Source: Martelella lutilitoris (GTDB lineage: Bacteria; Pseudomonadota; Alphaproteobacteria; Rhizobiales; Rhizobiaceae). From it: a stretch of DNA of 64,000 nucleotides. The position numbers and the translations under genes are program-made. Below the pieces are notes generated by a model, which saw only the letters and a program-made list of their open reading frames with translations, had not been told where the DNA came from and did not search any database. The first letter of the stretch is position 1. Every line of letters starts with the position of its first letter. This document shows, in pieces, positions 47,610 to 55,668 of the stretch. The stretch lies in assembly GCF_016598595.1 (NCBI RefSeq), contig NZ_CP066786.1, positions 4,147,501 to 4,211,500 of the forward strand. The letters are read 5' to 3'.

Positions 47610-48910
47610 GCGTTCTTTACGTCAAATCGGCCTATGAGGGGCCATCCGAGACCTTTCGTCAGGCCGAAGCCGAGGGCCTCCTAACCATCATCGGTCAATC
47701 CGATCTCAGCGCTCGGCATCTGGCCGCCCATGACGGCCTGATCACCGGCAATCAGCTTGATCAGAACGCCATGCTCGACCTGACGGCTGCGCTCAAAGCC
47801 TTCCTTGATCGCGGTGGTCGCTGGTTCTTCAATGGCCACATGCTGCGTCCGCTGGTCGATGGCATGGCGCAATATCGGCCGATTGCCGCGCCGAAGCGGC
47901 CTGATTTCGATCTCTCGGCCGTCAACGCCCATCCGATCTTCAACGGTATAGATCTGGAAAAGCTCGAGACCAACAAGAACGTCGCCGGGTTTTACGGACG
48001 CGGATGCAACCCGCCGCCGGACGGCGCCGTCATCGTCAACGGGCTCGGACCGGATGCCGTGCCGGTCGACTGGGTCTGGGCGCGTCCCGAAGGCGGGCGC
48101 ATCTTCAGCCATGCGGGCAACGACCTTGCCACGATGGGGCGCGAATGGGACCTGCCGGCAACGCTTGCCGCGCGCATCATCGCCTGGGCCAACGGCGGTG
48201 ATTGCGTTGATCCGCTGACGGCGACGCAAACCGCAGACGACTACCGCAAGCGCCTGGCCGATGCGGAGGACTATCCGGGCTTCCGGTCCGCGCCCGAACG
48301 GAAAAAACGCCTCGTTCTGCCCTCATCGGGTTGCTATTACCAGATCCGCAGCCTCGAAGGCCCGCGCTATGGCGACCTGTTCGACGTGATCACGACGCCG
48401 GAAGCGCTTGGCGAGACCTTGCGGCCGGATGATACGCTTTGGGTCCCCTGTCGCACCCCGGCGCAGCGAATGATCGCGCAGCGCCCCGTCATCGACCGGC
48501 ATCTTGCCGCCGGCGGGACGGTGATCGCGCTTGGCGAAAGCCTCTCGCATCTGTGGCTGCCGAATGTCGCCTTTACCCTGACGCCGACGAACTGGTGGTG
48601 GTGGCTGGAGCCGGGGGCCGATCTTGGCGTCACGATCGCCGAGCCGGCGCACCCGCTGATGGCGGGGATGAGCGACCGCGACGTGACCTGGCACCTGCAC
48701 GGCTGGTTCTCGCCGCCGGAAGGAGCCGAGGTGCTGGTGCGCGACGGCGAGGGCCGCGCGATCTTCTATATCGACGAGGTCTCGACGCCCGGGCGGATGA
48801 TCGTCTCCTCGCTCGATCCGATGTTCCACCACGGTTCGCATTTCATGCCGGCGACGACGCGTTTCCTCGACCGGTTCGTTCCCAATCTGAAGGGTTTTCT
48901 CGATGCATGA
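47606..48910 (+). CDS. duplicated glutamine-amidotransferase-fold-like protein of unknown function
   Basis: A 434-residue protein without signal peptide. It appears to hold two related alpha/beta units: residues 1-215 (ALKAFLDRGGRWFFNGHML ... FSHAGNDLATMG) and about 225-434 (IDRHLAAGGTVIALGES ... LTPTNWWWWLEPGADLGVTI). Each half has the GG-R/T-W/V-F/I-G pattern of ThuA or DJ-1/GATase-like folds. No catalytic Cys-His-Glu triad is apparent. It is coupled to the ABC ATPase by overlap, so it probably serves the imported ligand. No relative with a known role is recognised. Confidence 0.75.
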   Translation: MSVLYVKSAYEGPSETFRQAEAEGLLTIIGQSDLSARHLAAHDGLITGNQLDQNAMLDLTAALKAFLDRGGRWFFNGHMLRPLVDGMAQYRPIAAPKRPDFDLSAVNAHPIFNGIDLEKLETNKNVAGFYGRGCNPPPDGAVIVNGLGPDAVPVDWVWARPEGGRIFSHAGNDLATMGREWDLPATLAARIIAWANGGDCVDPLTATQTADDYRKRLADAEDYPGFRSAPERKKRLVLPSSGCYYQIRSLEGPRYGDLFDVITTPEALGETLRPDDTLWVPCRTPAQRMIAQRPVIDRHLAAGGTVIALGESLSHLWLPNVAFTLTPTNWWWWLEPGADLGVTIAEPAHPLMAGMSDRDVTWHLHGWFSPPEGAEVLVRDGEGRAIFYIDEVSTPGRMIVSSLDPMFHHGSHFMPATTRFLDRFVPNLKGFLDA

Positions 48911-49415
48911 CACGATCACGGTCCGCGAAGGCGGCCGCGACCTCACCTTTTCCTTCAACGATATCATGGCCTATCACGGCGGCGGTTTTCCGGGCGGCGT
49001 GGTCCATGGCCTCAAAGCCATGCAGGCGGCCTTTCCGTTGCTCGATGACGCCCCGCTTGAGCGCCGCGAGATCTCGGTGCTGACCGCCTTTACCGGCCCG
49101 GGCGGACGCGATGCGCTGGAAATGGTGACGCGGGCGCTGACGGAAAATCGGCTCGCCGTCTTCCGTCCGCTCGGCGGCAAGGACGTGATCACCGATCCGC
49201 CGGGGCCTTATGTGTTCCGCTTTTCCTATCGGGGAAAACTGGCCGAAGCCATCATCAAGCCCGGCCATGTGCTGGAAGAATTCGTCCGCCTTGGCGGCAA
49301 GAAGGACAAGACGGCCGCGGAGACCAAACGCCACGAAACGCTGAAACGCGAAATGGCCGACCGGCTTCTGCCGCTGCCCGCAAGCGAGATCTACTCGGCG
49401 CGACTGATCGGCTGA
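48903..49415 (+). CDS. FmdE-like protein lacking cysteines
   Basis: A 170-residue protein resembling the FmdE family (subunit E of formylmethanofuran dehydrogenase). The block AYHGGGFPGGVVHGLKAMQ matches the family H-G-H-x-CPG-x-x-x-G motif, but Phe replaces Cys and the protein has no cysteine at all; REISVLTAFTGPGGRDALEM corresponds to the second family block. It is coupled to the preceding gene and ends the ABC operon. A role in binding or processing the imported metal complex or cofactor is inferred from context only. Confidence 0.68.
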   Translation: MHDTITVREGGRDLTFSFNDIMAYHGGGFPGGVVHGLKAMQAAFPLLDDAPLERREISVLTAFTGPGGRDALEMVTRALTENRLAVFRPLGGKDVITDPPGPYVFRFSYRGKLAEAIIKPGHVLEEFVRLGGKKDKTAAETKRHETLKREMADRLLPLPASEIYSARLIG

Positions 49416-49470
49416 GAACGCCATCGAGAAGCGTGCCGGTCATGCCCGAAACGGAGCGGAGCAACCGGCT

Positions 49471-49498
49471 GCGCTTTCCTTCGTCATAAAGCGCTTTT
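49471..49498 (+). terminator. Rho-independent terminator of the ABC operon
   Basis: GCGCTTT and AAAGCGC form a perfect 7-bp stem with a 10-nt loop followed by TTTT. It overlaps the last codons of the convergent sulfatase gene. Confidence 0.7.
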
Positions 49499-51166
49499 GA
49501 CGCCCGCCGGAAAAGCAGCAGGCCTATCTGCGGAGGGCGTTTCGGAAAAAATACGGATCACCCTGGCGCGCATTGTATCCATGGGAAGCTCGGGGGCTTC
49601 CGCCGCGGGCGTCATGCCGGGCGCAAACCCCTCGGACTCAAACCGCTCGACGAGGCGCGCATCGCGGCTGATGACGTGGACGGGCACGGCGCGCGAGGCA
49701 TCCGGTCCGGTGACGAGCGGCGCGGGCTGGTGATCGCCAAGCACGATGAAGACCGCGTCCTCGCCGAAGCGAGCGATATAATCGCCGATCGTCTGCAGCG
49801 CGTAATCGATGGTCCGGATATATTGTCGCCGCACCCGGGCGCGGTCGGACCAGACCACCGCCGGCGGATCTCCGCTTGTCGCCTGCCGGTCGAAGACGCT
49901 GCCATCGCCGACATCGGCCCAGTCGATCAGTTCGGGCACAGGCGTCCAGGGGGCGTGGCTGGAGATCAGCGCGATCTCGGCCATCACAGGCCGGTCGTCA
50001 CCCGTGTGGCGCACCAGCCGGTCAAAGGCCAAAAGCGTGTACTGGTCGGGCATGGTCACCCAGTTGAACGGCTTGCCCTCATAGCCGAGATCATCCGAGG
50101 CGAAGATCGTGTCATAACCGTAATATGCCCCTTCCGGCCAGTCCATGGTGATCGCCGGCATGATGGCGGCGGTGCGCCAGCCGGCCTCGCGGAACAGCCG
50201 GTTGAGGCTCTTGCGATCGCTCATCATCAGCCGGTCATAGCGGGCCTGGTTGTCGACCCAGAGACCGGAGAGGAAGGTGCCATGGGCAAGCCAGCTGAGC
50301 CCGCCCATGGTCGGAGACCGGCTCCAGCCGCTGGCCACGGCAAATCCGGCCTCGCTCAGTTCCTCCTCCACAGCCTCCAGACGCGGGCCGATCAGCGGCG
50401 CATAACGGGGATCCTCAACCGCGCTGCGGCCATAGGATTCAATGAAGACCAACACGATATCGCGGCCCTCGACCGCCCGGAAGAGGGTCTCACTGTCCGC
50501 CAGGCCGTCGCTTTCGGCAAGCATCCGGTCGAAGTCCCGCATGTCGCGCATCGCCGTTGCGACCGCCTCGATGCGCGCAACGATATAGGCGGAGCCGCCC
50601 GCATCGGCATAGGACCGCGTTCCGGTCGCCGCACCCGCGCCCCACAACGCGAGCCCCACGGCGAGAACGCAGGCAAAGGCAAGCGCCATGGCGCGCGCCG
50701 CCCGGCCGGAAAGACGCGCCAGCGCGCGGGCGGAAAGGACGAAAAATGCCAGCACGGCAAGGAAGGCGGCCACCGCGCCGACAACCGCCAGCGATGCCGC
50801 CAGGGGGCCGACCGCGCCGGAAAACACGTTCCAGCCATCGGCAAAGATCCTGACGTCGAGATAGGGGTTGAAGCGACGCTGAAAGGCGGACTGCACGCCG
50901 ATATCGCCAAGGCGCAGGAACAGCACGAGCCCAAGCAGTGCGGTGCAAAGAGCGGCGAGAAAGAGCGCGATGCGGCGCGGCAGCAGCACCAGCGCCAGCG
51001 CGAGAAGCGGGATTTCCACCGGCAGATGCAGGAATGCCCGCGGCGAGAAGGCGTGCAAATGATCCGGCAGGTTGAGCACGAAAAGGGCGATGAACGAAAA
51101 GACGAACGCCGCGCCGATCGTCCGCGCGGAAAGGTTCTGCTTGCAAGCCGGTCGCTCAGCCATCAT
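49484..51166 (-). CDS. LTA-synthase-like sulfatase / phosphoglycerol transferase
   Basis: About 560 residues. Four to five N-terminal transmembrane helices (to about residue 180) precede a periplasmic sulfatase-fold domain: VLVFIESYGRSA with metal site, SRSPTMGGLSWLAHGTFLSG, and the conserved LGDHQPAP and ISSHAPW. Lipoteichoic acid synthase relatives in Gram-negatives add phosphoglycerol or phosphoethanolamine to glycans or lipids; the substrate here is unknown. The start is one of two adjacent ATGs (51166 or 51163) with AAGGTGGAG. Divergent from the LPG-synthase-type membrane gene. Confidence 0.88.
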   Translation of the reverse strand: MMAERPACKQNLSARTIGAAFVFSFIALFVLNLPDHLHAFSPRAFLHLPVEIPLLALALVLLPRRIALFLAALCTALLGLVLFLRLGDIGVQSAFQRRFNPYLDVRIFADGWNVFSGAVGPLAASLAVVGAVAAFLAVLAFFVLSARALARLSGRAARAMALAFACVLAVGLALWGAGAATGTRSYADAGGSAYIVARIEAVATAMRDMRDFDRMLAESDGLADSETLFRAVEGRDIVLVFIESYGRSAVEDPRYAPLIGPRLEAVEEELSEAGFAVASGWSRSPTMGGLSWLAHGTFLSGLWVDNQARYDRLMMSDRKSLNRLFREAGWRTAAIMPAITMDWPEGAYYGYDTIFASDDLGYEGKPFNWVTMPDQYTLLAFDRLVRHTGDDRPVMAEIALISSHAPWTPVPELIDWADVGDGSVFDRQATSGDPPAVVWSDRARVRRQYIRTIDYALQTIGDYIARFGEDAVFIVLGDHQPAPLVTGPDASRAVPVHVISRDARLVERFESEGFAPGMTPAAEAPELPMDTMRARVIRIFSETPSADRPAAFPAGVKSAL

Positions 51167-51218
51167 GACTCCACCTTCCGCTCGTCCGGAAACCGCGTGC
51201 AATCGAAAGGAGCGGCTC

Positions 51219-52142
51219 TTGTCCGCATATGGCGTCCTTGCTGTGATCTTCTGTCTGGCGATCATCGCCGGGCTGGTGATCGCTGTCGACCCCGCAGACG
51301 TCGCGGCGGCTTTCGAGAATGTCACCGCCGCCCCGCTCGCGACCGCTCTCGTCATCGTGCAATTGCAGGTCGTCCTTTCGGCTTTGCGCTGGCGGTTTAC
51401 GGCAGCAAGGCTCGGCCACCCTATTTCCGTGCCCCTTGCCATCGGCGAGTATTATATCGCCAGTTTCGTCAATCAGGTTCTGCCGGGCGGCATGGCCGGC
51501 GATGCCGTGCGCGCCTATCGTTCGCGCACGCAGGAGGGCTGGAAAAGGCCGGCCGCGGCGATCGTGCTTGAACGGCTTTCGGGACAGCTTGCGTTTTTCC
51601 TTGTCGCCGGCGCCGGCCTGTTCGCCTGGCCGCTGCTTCTGGCGGAAAGCCTGCCGCCCGGCTTCTATCGGCTGGTTTTCATCTGCACGGGTTTTCTGGC
51701 GCTTGCCGCCGGTCTTGGCCTGGTCATTGCCCGCAGCAGGCTTTTTGCCCGGTTCGAAACGCTCAAGCCCGATCTTGCCGCCGTCTTCTGGCGGCGCGGC
51801 GCGGCCGGCATCCAGTTCGGTCTCAGCATGCTGACGGTGCTGTCCTATATCGCCGTGTTCATGATCGCGGCTGATGCCACCGGCGCGCCGCTGCCGCCTG
51901 TTGCCGCCGTCACGGTCATCCCGCTTTGCCTGATGACGATGCTGATCCCGGCGGGCGTCGGCGGCTGGGGCACGCGGGAGGCGGCCGCCGCCGCTCTCTG
52001 GCCGCTCTTCGGGCTCACCAGCGCCGAAGGGCTTTCGGCGAGCCTGCTCTACGGCCTCATCTCGCTTTTCGGCGTTGCCCCGCAGGGATTGGTCCTGCTG
52101 GCGGTCACGCTCCGGCGCCGCCGCGCTCATGGCAAGAGATGA
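51219..52142 (+). CDS. lysylphosphatidylglycerol synthase transmembrane (LPG_synthase_TM/UPF0104) protein
   Basis: A 307-residue integral membrane protein with about eight helices, lacking the cytosolic aminoacyl-transfer domain of MprF. Family blocks are RFTAARLGHPISVPLAIGEY, NQVLPGGMAGDAVRAYRSR, and LIPAGVGGWGTREAAAAALW. Such proteins act as lipid flippases or polymer exporters. I start at TTG 51219, which has AAAGGAG at 51206-51212; an ATG at 51165 overlaps the divergent sulfatase start and has no ribosome-binding site. It overlaps the 3' end of the CDP-alcohol phosphatidyltransferase gene. Confidence 0.85.
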   Translation: MSAYGVLAVIFCLAIIAGLVIAVDPADVAAAFENVTAAPLATALVIVQLQVVLSALRWRFTAARLGHPISVPLAIGEYYIASFVNQVLPGGMAGDAVRAYRSRTQEGWKRPAAAIVLERLSGQLAFFLVAGAGLFAWPLLLAESLPPGFYRLVFICTGFLALAAGLGLVIARSRLFARFETLKPDLAAVFWRRGAAGIQFGLSMLTVLSYIAVFMIAADATGAPLPPVAAVTVIPLCLMTMLIPAGVGGWGTREAAAAALWPLFGLTSAEGLSASLLYGLISLFGVAPQGLVLLAVTLRRRRAHGKR

Positions 52143-52942
52143 CGCCGGCGGGCCAAGTCGATGACATCCACGCCGAAGGAATAGACGATCAGCCCGAGAG
52201 CGATCGCCGCAACCGCCGTTGAGAGGGGCGGCGCGACAATGGGCAGCAGGATGATGCAAAGCGCCGCCACCTGCACCACGCAGATCAGCTTGCGCCGGAA
52301 AGAGGGCGGGAGGGGCGCCTTCAGGAAGGGCAGACCGAGCTGCGCCAGCACGAAGCCATAGCGCATCGAGCCGATCGCCAGCACCCAGATGCCGGCCTTG
52401 CCGAGCAGGAAGGCCGCAACAGACAGAAGCAGGATCAGGAAGGCATCGACCTCCATGTCGAACCGCGTGCCAAGCGCCGACTGAAGGCGGGTGCGTCGGG
52501 CGAGGTGACCATCGACCCCGTCCAGCGCGAGCGCGCTCACGACGAGGATAACGAGCGCATAGAGCTCGATAGTCTCCGAGAGATTGCCGAAAAACATCGC
52601 CGCGCCGAAAAAGCTCACCATCGCCGCGCGGATGGCCGTGATGATATTGGCCGGACCGAAACGGGCATGGTCATGGCCGGGCAGCGCGTGAACCACCAGC
52701 GCGAAGATGACGAGCAGCGTGAGCGCCGACGCGACCACGGCATCAGGCCCCGTCGCAAGCCGTTCGGCCAGCACAATGAAGGCCGCGATCGAGACGACAT
52801 AGATCGCCGAAAGCGTCGTCAGCGTGCTCTTGATGAGGCGGCGTTCCCGCGATTGTGCTCTTTCCTCGCTGCCCTCCTGAACAGGCAAGCGGAAATGGCG
52901 CAGATAGGGTCGCCCGGAAGTCGGCGGTTCAAGCGTGCTCAT
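52127..52942 (-). CDS. CDP-alcohol phosphatidyltransferase family protein
   Basis: A 271-residue membrane enzyme. The complete motif DGxDGxxAR(x8)GxxxDxxxD is at 141-166 with Asp141, Asp144, Asp162 and Asp166 in place. It has six predicted helices and a soluble N-terminal 40 residues. The polar acceptor is unknown; it is not obviously PgsA, PssA or Pcs. It follows the RibBA-like gene by 6 nt in the same direction, so the two are probably co-transcribed. Confidence 0.88.
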   Translation of the reverse strand: MSTLEPPTSGRPYLRHFRLPVQEGSEERAQSRERRLIKSTLTTLSAIYVVSIAAFIVLAERLATGPDAVVASALTLLVIFALVVHALPGHDHARFGPANIITAIRAAMVSFFGAAMFFGNLSETIELYALVILVVSALALDGVDGHLARRTRLQSALGTRFDMEVDAFLILLLSVAAFLLGKAGIWVLAIGSMRYGFVLAQLGLPFLKAPLPPSFRRKLICVVQVAALCIILLPIVAPPLSTAVAAIALGLIVYSFGVDVIDLARRRHLLP

Positions 52943-52948
52943 CTCGTC

Positions 52949-54055
52949 CTATTCCGCCGCGATCAGGCTTTCGAGCTCCAGGGTATGGCCGGCCCTCAGC
53001 GTCTTGGTGCGAAGATAGTTGACATTGTCGGTCGTGACCGTGCCGGTAACGCGGACATGGCCCGATACATCAATGCCGTTTGCACGCAGTCCGTCAATCT
53101 TCGTCGGATTGTTGGTATGCAGGACCACGCTGGAAATGCCGAGCAGGCTGAGCATGGCGGCGGCGGCCTCGTAGCGGCGGTGATCGCTTGCAAGGCCCAG
53201 TTCGGCGTCGGCGTCGATCGTGTCGAGGCCCTGATGCTGATAACCATAGGCGCGCATCTTGGCGCCGATGCCGGTGCCGCGTCCCTCCTGGTCGAGATAG
53301 ACCAGCACGCCGCCGCCGGCGGCCTTAAGCTGTTTCAGTCCATTTCGAAGCTGGTCGCCGCAATCGCATTTGAGCGAGCCGGAAAGATCGCCGGTAATGC
53401 AGGAGGAGTGGATGCGCACCGGCACCGGCGCGCTGAGGTCCGGCTTGCCGACGATGATGGCGATCTGGTCCTTTTGCGCCAGCCCGCCGCGGAAAACGGC
53501 GAAGTCGGCGTCGCCGATCTCCTTCAGCGGCACCCGCGTGCGCACCACCTGCTGGAAATTCTGCCGGGCGCCCTCGCTTTGATCAAGCGTTGCAAAGTCG
53601 ATTTCCTGGCAGGCGGCGAATCGCCCGTCTTCCGGCGCGATTTCGCTTGTCACCATAGCCGGCAGCAGGAGCGCAAGCCGCGCCAGTTCCTGCGAGGCCG
53701 CCGCCAGAGGATCGGCTTCCCTCCAGGCGGCGGGTTTCTCGGCGGAGAGCGCATAGGCAAGCTTCGAGGCCGCGTCAAAACCGATCCCGGCGAGCGGCAC
53801 GGCGATGCCGCCCTTCGCGCGAATGCCGAGCCTCTCGGCCCGTTCGCGCGTCAGGAACAGGCTGTGGCGATTGTCGGCGGCGCGGGCGAACTGGTCGAAC
53901 AGCGCCGGCGCGACGCAATCAAGCGCGAGCGCTGCGATCCGCCGCCCGCCGTCCCGCATGATGACGGGGCGACCGAAACGCAGTTCCGCGACGGCCCGCT
54001 CCACCTCGGCCTCGGGGGTAAGGGACGCAAAGTCGAAACTCTTGTCTTGCCGCAT
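52949..54055 (-). CDS. GTP cyclohydrolase II with degenerate RibB-like N-domain
   Basis: A 368-residue RibBA-like protein. The C-terminal cyclohydrolase has zinc ligands Cys219, Cys230 and Cys232 (SSCITGD ... KCDCGDQL) and an intact D-x-R site (LGLASDHRRYEAA). The conserved YLRQEGRGIGL reads YLDQEGRGTGI here. The N-terminal 150 residues align with 3,4-dihydroxybutanone-phosphate synthase (AVAELRFGRPVIMRDGG ... TRERAERLGI), but the acidic DDEDREHEGD catalytic loop is missing. ATG 54055 has AGGAGGAG. The likely product is the ring-opened pyrimidine of riboflavin synthesis, possibly for a non-riboflavin pathway. Confidence 0.88.
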   Translation of the reverse strand: MRQDKSFDFASLTPEAEVERAVAELRFGRPVIMRDGGRRIAALALDCVAPALFDQFARAADNRHSLFLTRERAERLGIRAKGGIAVPLAGIGFDAASKLAYALSAEKPAAWREADPLAAASQELARLALLLPAMVTSEIAPEDGRFAACQEIDFATLDQSEGARQNFQQVVRTRVPLKEIGDADFAVFRGGLAQKDQIAIIVGKPDLSAPVPVRIHSSCITGDLSGSLKCDCGDQLRNGLKQLKAAGGGVLVYLDQEGRGTGIGAKMRAYGYQHQGLDTIDADAELGLASDHRRYEAAAAMLSLLGISSVVLHTNNPTKIDGLRANGIDVSGHVRVTGTVTTDNVNYLRTKTLRAGHTLELESLIAAE

Positions 54056-54277
54056 GCTGATCTCCTCCTCGGGCACTCTATCCGTCTGTTCGACAGGACG
54101 TCTCGGTCACCCGGAAAACGCGTTGGATCTGTCCGTATCAACGTTTGCTCTTCCCAAGTGGTTCAGTCTGCTGCACAAAAAACAGAAATTGAAGAGCAAC
54201 TTCGCGTGATCCGGAACAAAGGCCGCGCCGTTGACGTCTTCGAACGAATGGTCATCGATTACGGCAGGGAGAGGGCA
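54056..54277. promoter_or_regulatory. divergent promoter region of the flavin/pterin-like cluster
   Basis: Between the leftward RibBA-like gene and the rightward dehydrogenase operon there is no gene. Promoters for both directions must lie here; no clear operator or FMN-riboswitch-like fold was seen. Confidence 0.4.
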
Positions 54278-55258
54278 GTGTCAGAACGAGAACGGCAGCT
54301 TGAGGCACGGGCCTTGTGGTTTCCCGAAGCCGGGCGCGCTCTCTTGCGCGGCGAAAGGCTGAAGCGTCCCGGCGCCGACGAGGCGCTCGTCGAAACGCTT
54401 TTCACCGGGATCAGCCGGGGCACCGAAAACCTCGTCTTTCACGGCAGGGTGCCGGAAAGCGAGCGCGAACGCATGCGCGGCCCCAATATGGCAGGCGATT
54501 TTTCCTTTCCGGTAAAATACGGTTATGCCGCCGTCGGAAGGGTCGCCGAGGGCCCGAGCGATCTTTCCGGCCGGCTCGTCTTCTGCCTCCATCCCCATCA
54601 GGACCGATTCGTGGCGCCCGCCGCCATGCTTTCCCCCCTGCCCGAGGACCTGCCGCCGGAACGCGCGGTTCTCGCCGCCAATATAGAGACCGCGCTGAAC
54701 ATTGTCTGGGATGCCGGCATCCAGCCGGGCGATACGGTCGCCGTCTTCGGCGCGGGCACTGTTGGCGCTCTGGTCGCCTTCCTGGCTTCGTCCATTCCGG
54801 CAACCGAGACGACTCTGATCGATCCCAACGGAAAACGGGCCGCGCTTGCCGAAAAGCTTGGTCTTGCCTTCTCGACAGGCGATCACGCAGGCCCTTTCGA
54901 TGTCGCCGTCAATGCCTCGGGGTCGGACAAGGCGCTTGCCGCAGCCATCGCGACAGCCGGACAGGAAGCGCGGATCGTCGAAGCAAGCTGGCACGGCAGC
55001 GGCAATGCCGCCATCCCCCTCGGCGGTCCGTTTCACGCGCGGCGGCTTTCCATCGTCAGTTCCCAGGTCGGCGCGCTGCCGCCCTCGCACCGCGCCCGCT
55101 GGACGTTTACGCGGCGCATGGGAAAGGCGCTGCAGCTTCTTGCCGACGCCCGCCTTGACGCGCTGATTTCGGGCGACACTTCATTTGAGGAGATCGAGGC
55201 GGCCTATTCCGGCATCCTATCGTCTCCCGACACGCTCTGCCACCGCATCCGCTATTGA
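54278..55258 (+). CDS. BchC-like medium-chain dehydrogenase
   Basis: A 326-residue MDR-superfamily protein. ALWFPEAGRALLR, TLFTGISRGTENLVFHGRVP and FPVKYGYAAVG resemble bacteriochlorophyllide dehydrogenase (BchC) and its relatives; the Rossmann motif is VFGAGTVGALVA. The GHE catalytic-zinc motif and the four-Cys structural zinc lobe are both absent, so it is probably zinc-independent. I choose GTG 54278 with GGGAGAGG upstream; an ATG at 54248 would add ten residues. No photosynthesis genes are present, so the substrate differs from bacteriochlorophyllide. First gene of a four-gene operon. Confidence 0.82.
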   Translation: MSERERQLEARALWFPEAGRALLRGERLKRPGADEALVETLFTGISRGTENLVFHGRVPESERERMRGPNMAGDFSFPVKYGYAAVGRVAEGPSDLSGRLVFCLHPHQDRFVAPAAMLSPLPEDLPPERAVLAANIETALNIVWDAGIQPGDTVAVFGAGTVGALVAFLASSIPATETTLIDPNGKRAALAEKLGLAFSTGDHAGPFDVAVNASGSDKALAAAIATAGQEARIVEASWHGSGNAAIPLGGPFHARRLSIVSSQVGALPPSHRARWTFTRRMGKALQLLADARLDALISGDTSFEEIEAAYSGILSSPDTLCHRIRY

Positions 55259-55269
55259 GGAAAACCCAT

Positions 55270-55668
55270 ATGTTTGCTGTCGAGGTTCGCGATCACATCA
55301 TGATCGCCCATTCTCTTCCCCGTCCGGTCTTCGGGCCCGCCCAGGCCATGCACGGCGCGACCTTCGTCACCGATGCGGCATTCTTCACCGCCGATCTGGA
55401 CGAGGACGGCCTGGCGGTCGATATCGGCGCGGCGACCACGGTTCTGGGCGAGGTCTTGCAGCCGCTCAACTACCAGAACCTCGACGAAGTGGAGGCCTTT
55501 GCCGGCAAGGTAACGACAACCGAGGTGATTGCGAAATATATCTTCGACCAACTCGCTGAAGCGGTTGCGCAAGGCAAGCTCGGCCCGGGCAGCGACAGGA
55601 TCCGCAAGATCCGGGTCACGCTGCACGAATCCCACGCCGCACGCGGCTGGTACGAGGCCGATCTGTGA
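55270..55668 (+). CDS. 6-pyruvoyl-tetrahydropterin synthase/QueD-like protein with altered active site
   Basis: A 132-residue T-fold protein. The family order is recognisable: zinc ligands His14 and His28, the TTTEVIAKYIFDQL helix and Glu120 in VTLHESHAA. The third zinc ligand of the HGH motif is Ala30 (MHGA), and the catalytic Cys position four residues before His28 is Ala24. It therefore cannot run the normal PTPS or QueD mechanism without change. Start at ATG 55270 with GAGGAAAA; it overlaps the glycosyltransferase gene. Confidence 0.85.
   Translation: MFAVEVRDHIMIAHSLPRPVFGPAQAMHGATFVTDAAFFTADLDEDGLAVDIGAATTVLGEVLQPLNYQNLDEVEAFAGKVTTTEVIAKYIFDQLAEAVAQGKLGPGSDRIRKIRVTLHESHAARGWYEADL

Noticed and set aside
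54056..54277. FMN riboswitch before RibBA-like gene or operon
   Set aside because: I looked for RFN-type conserved blocks on both strands and saw none.
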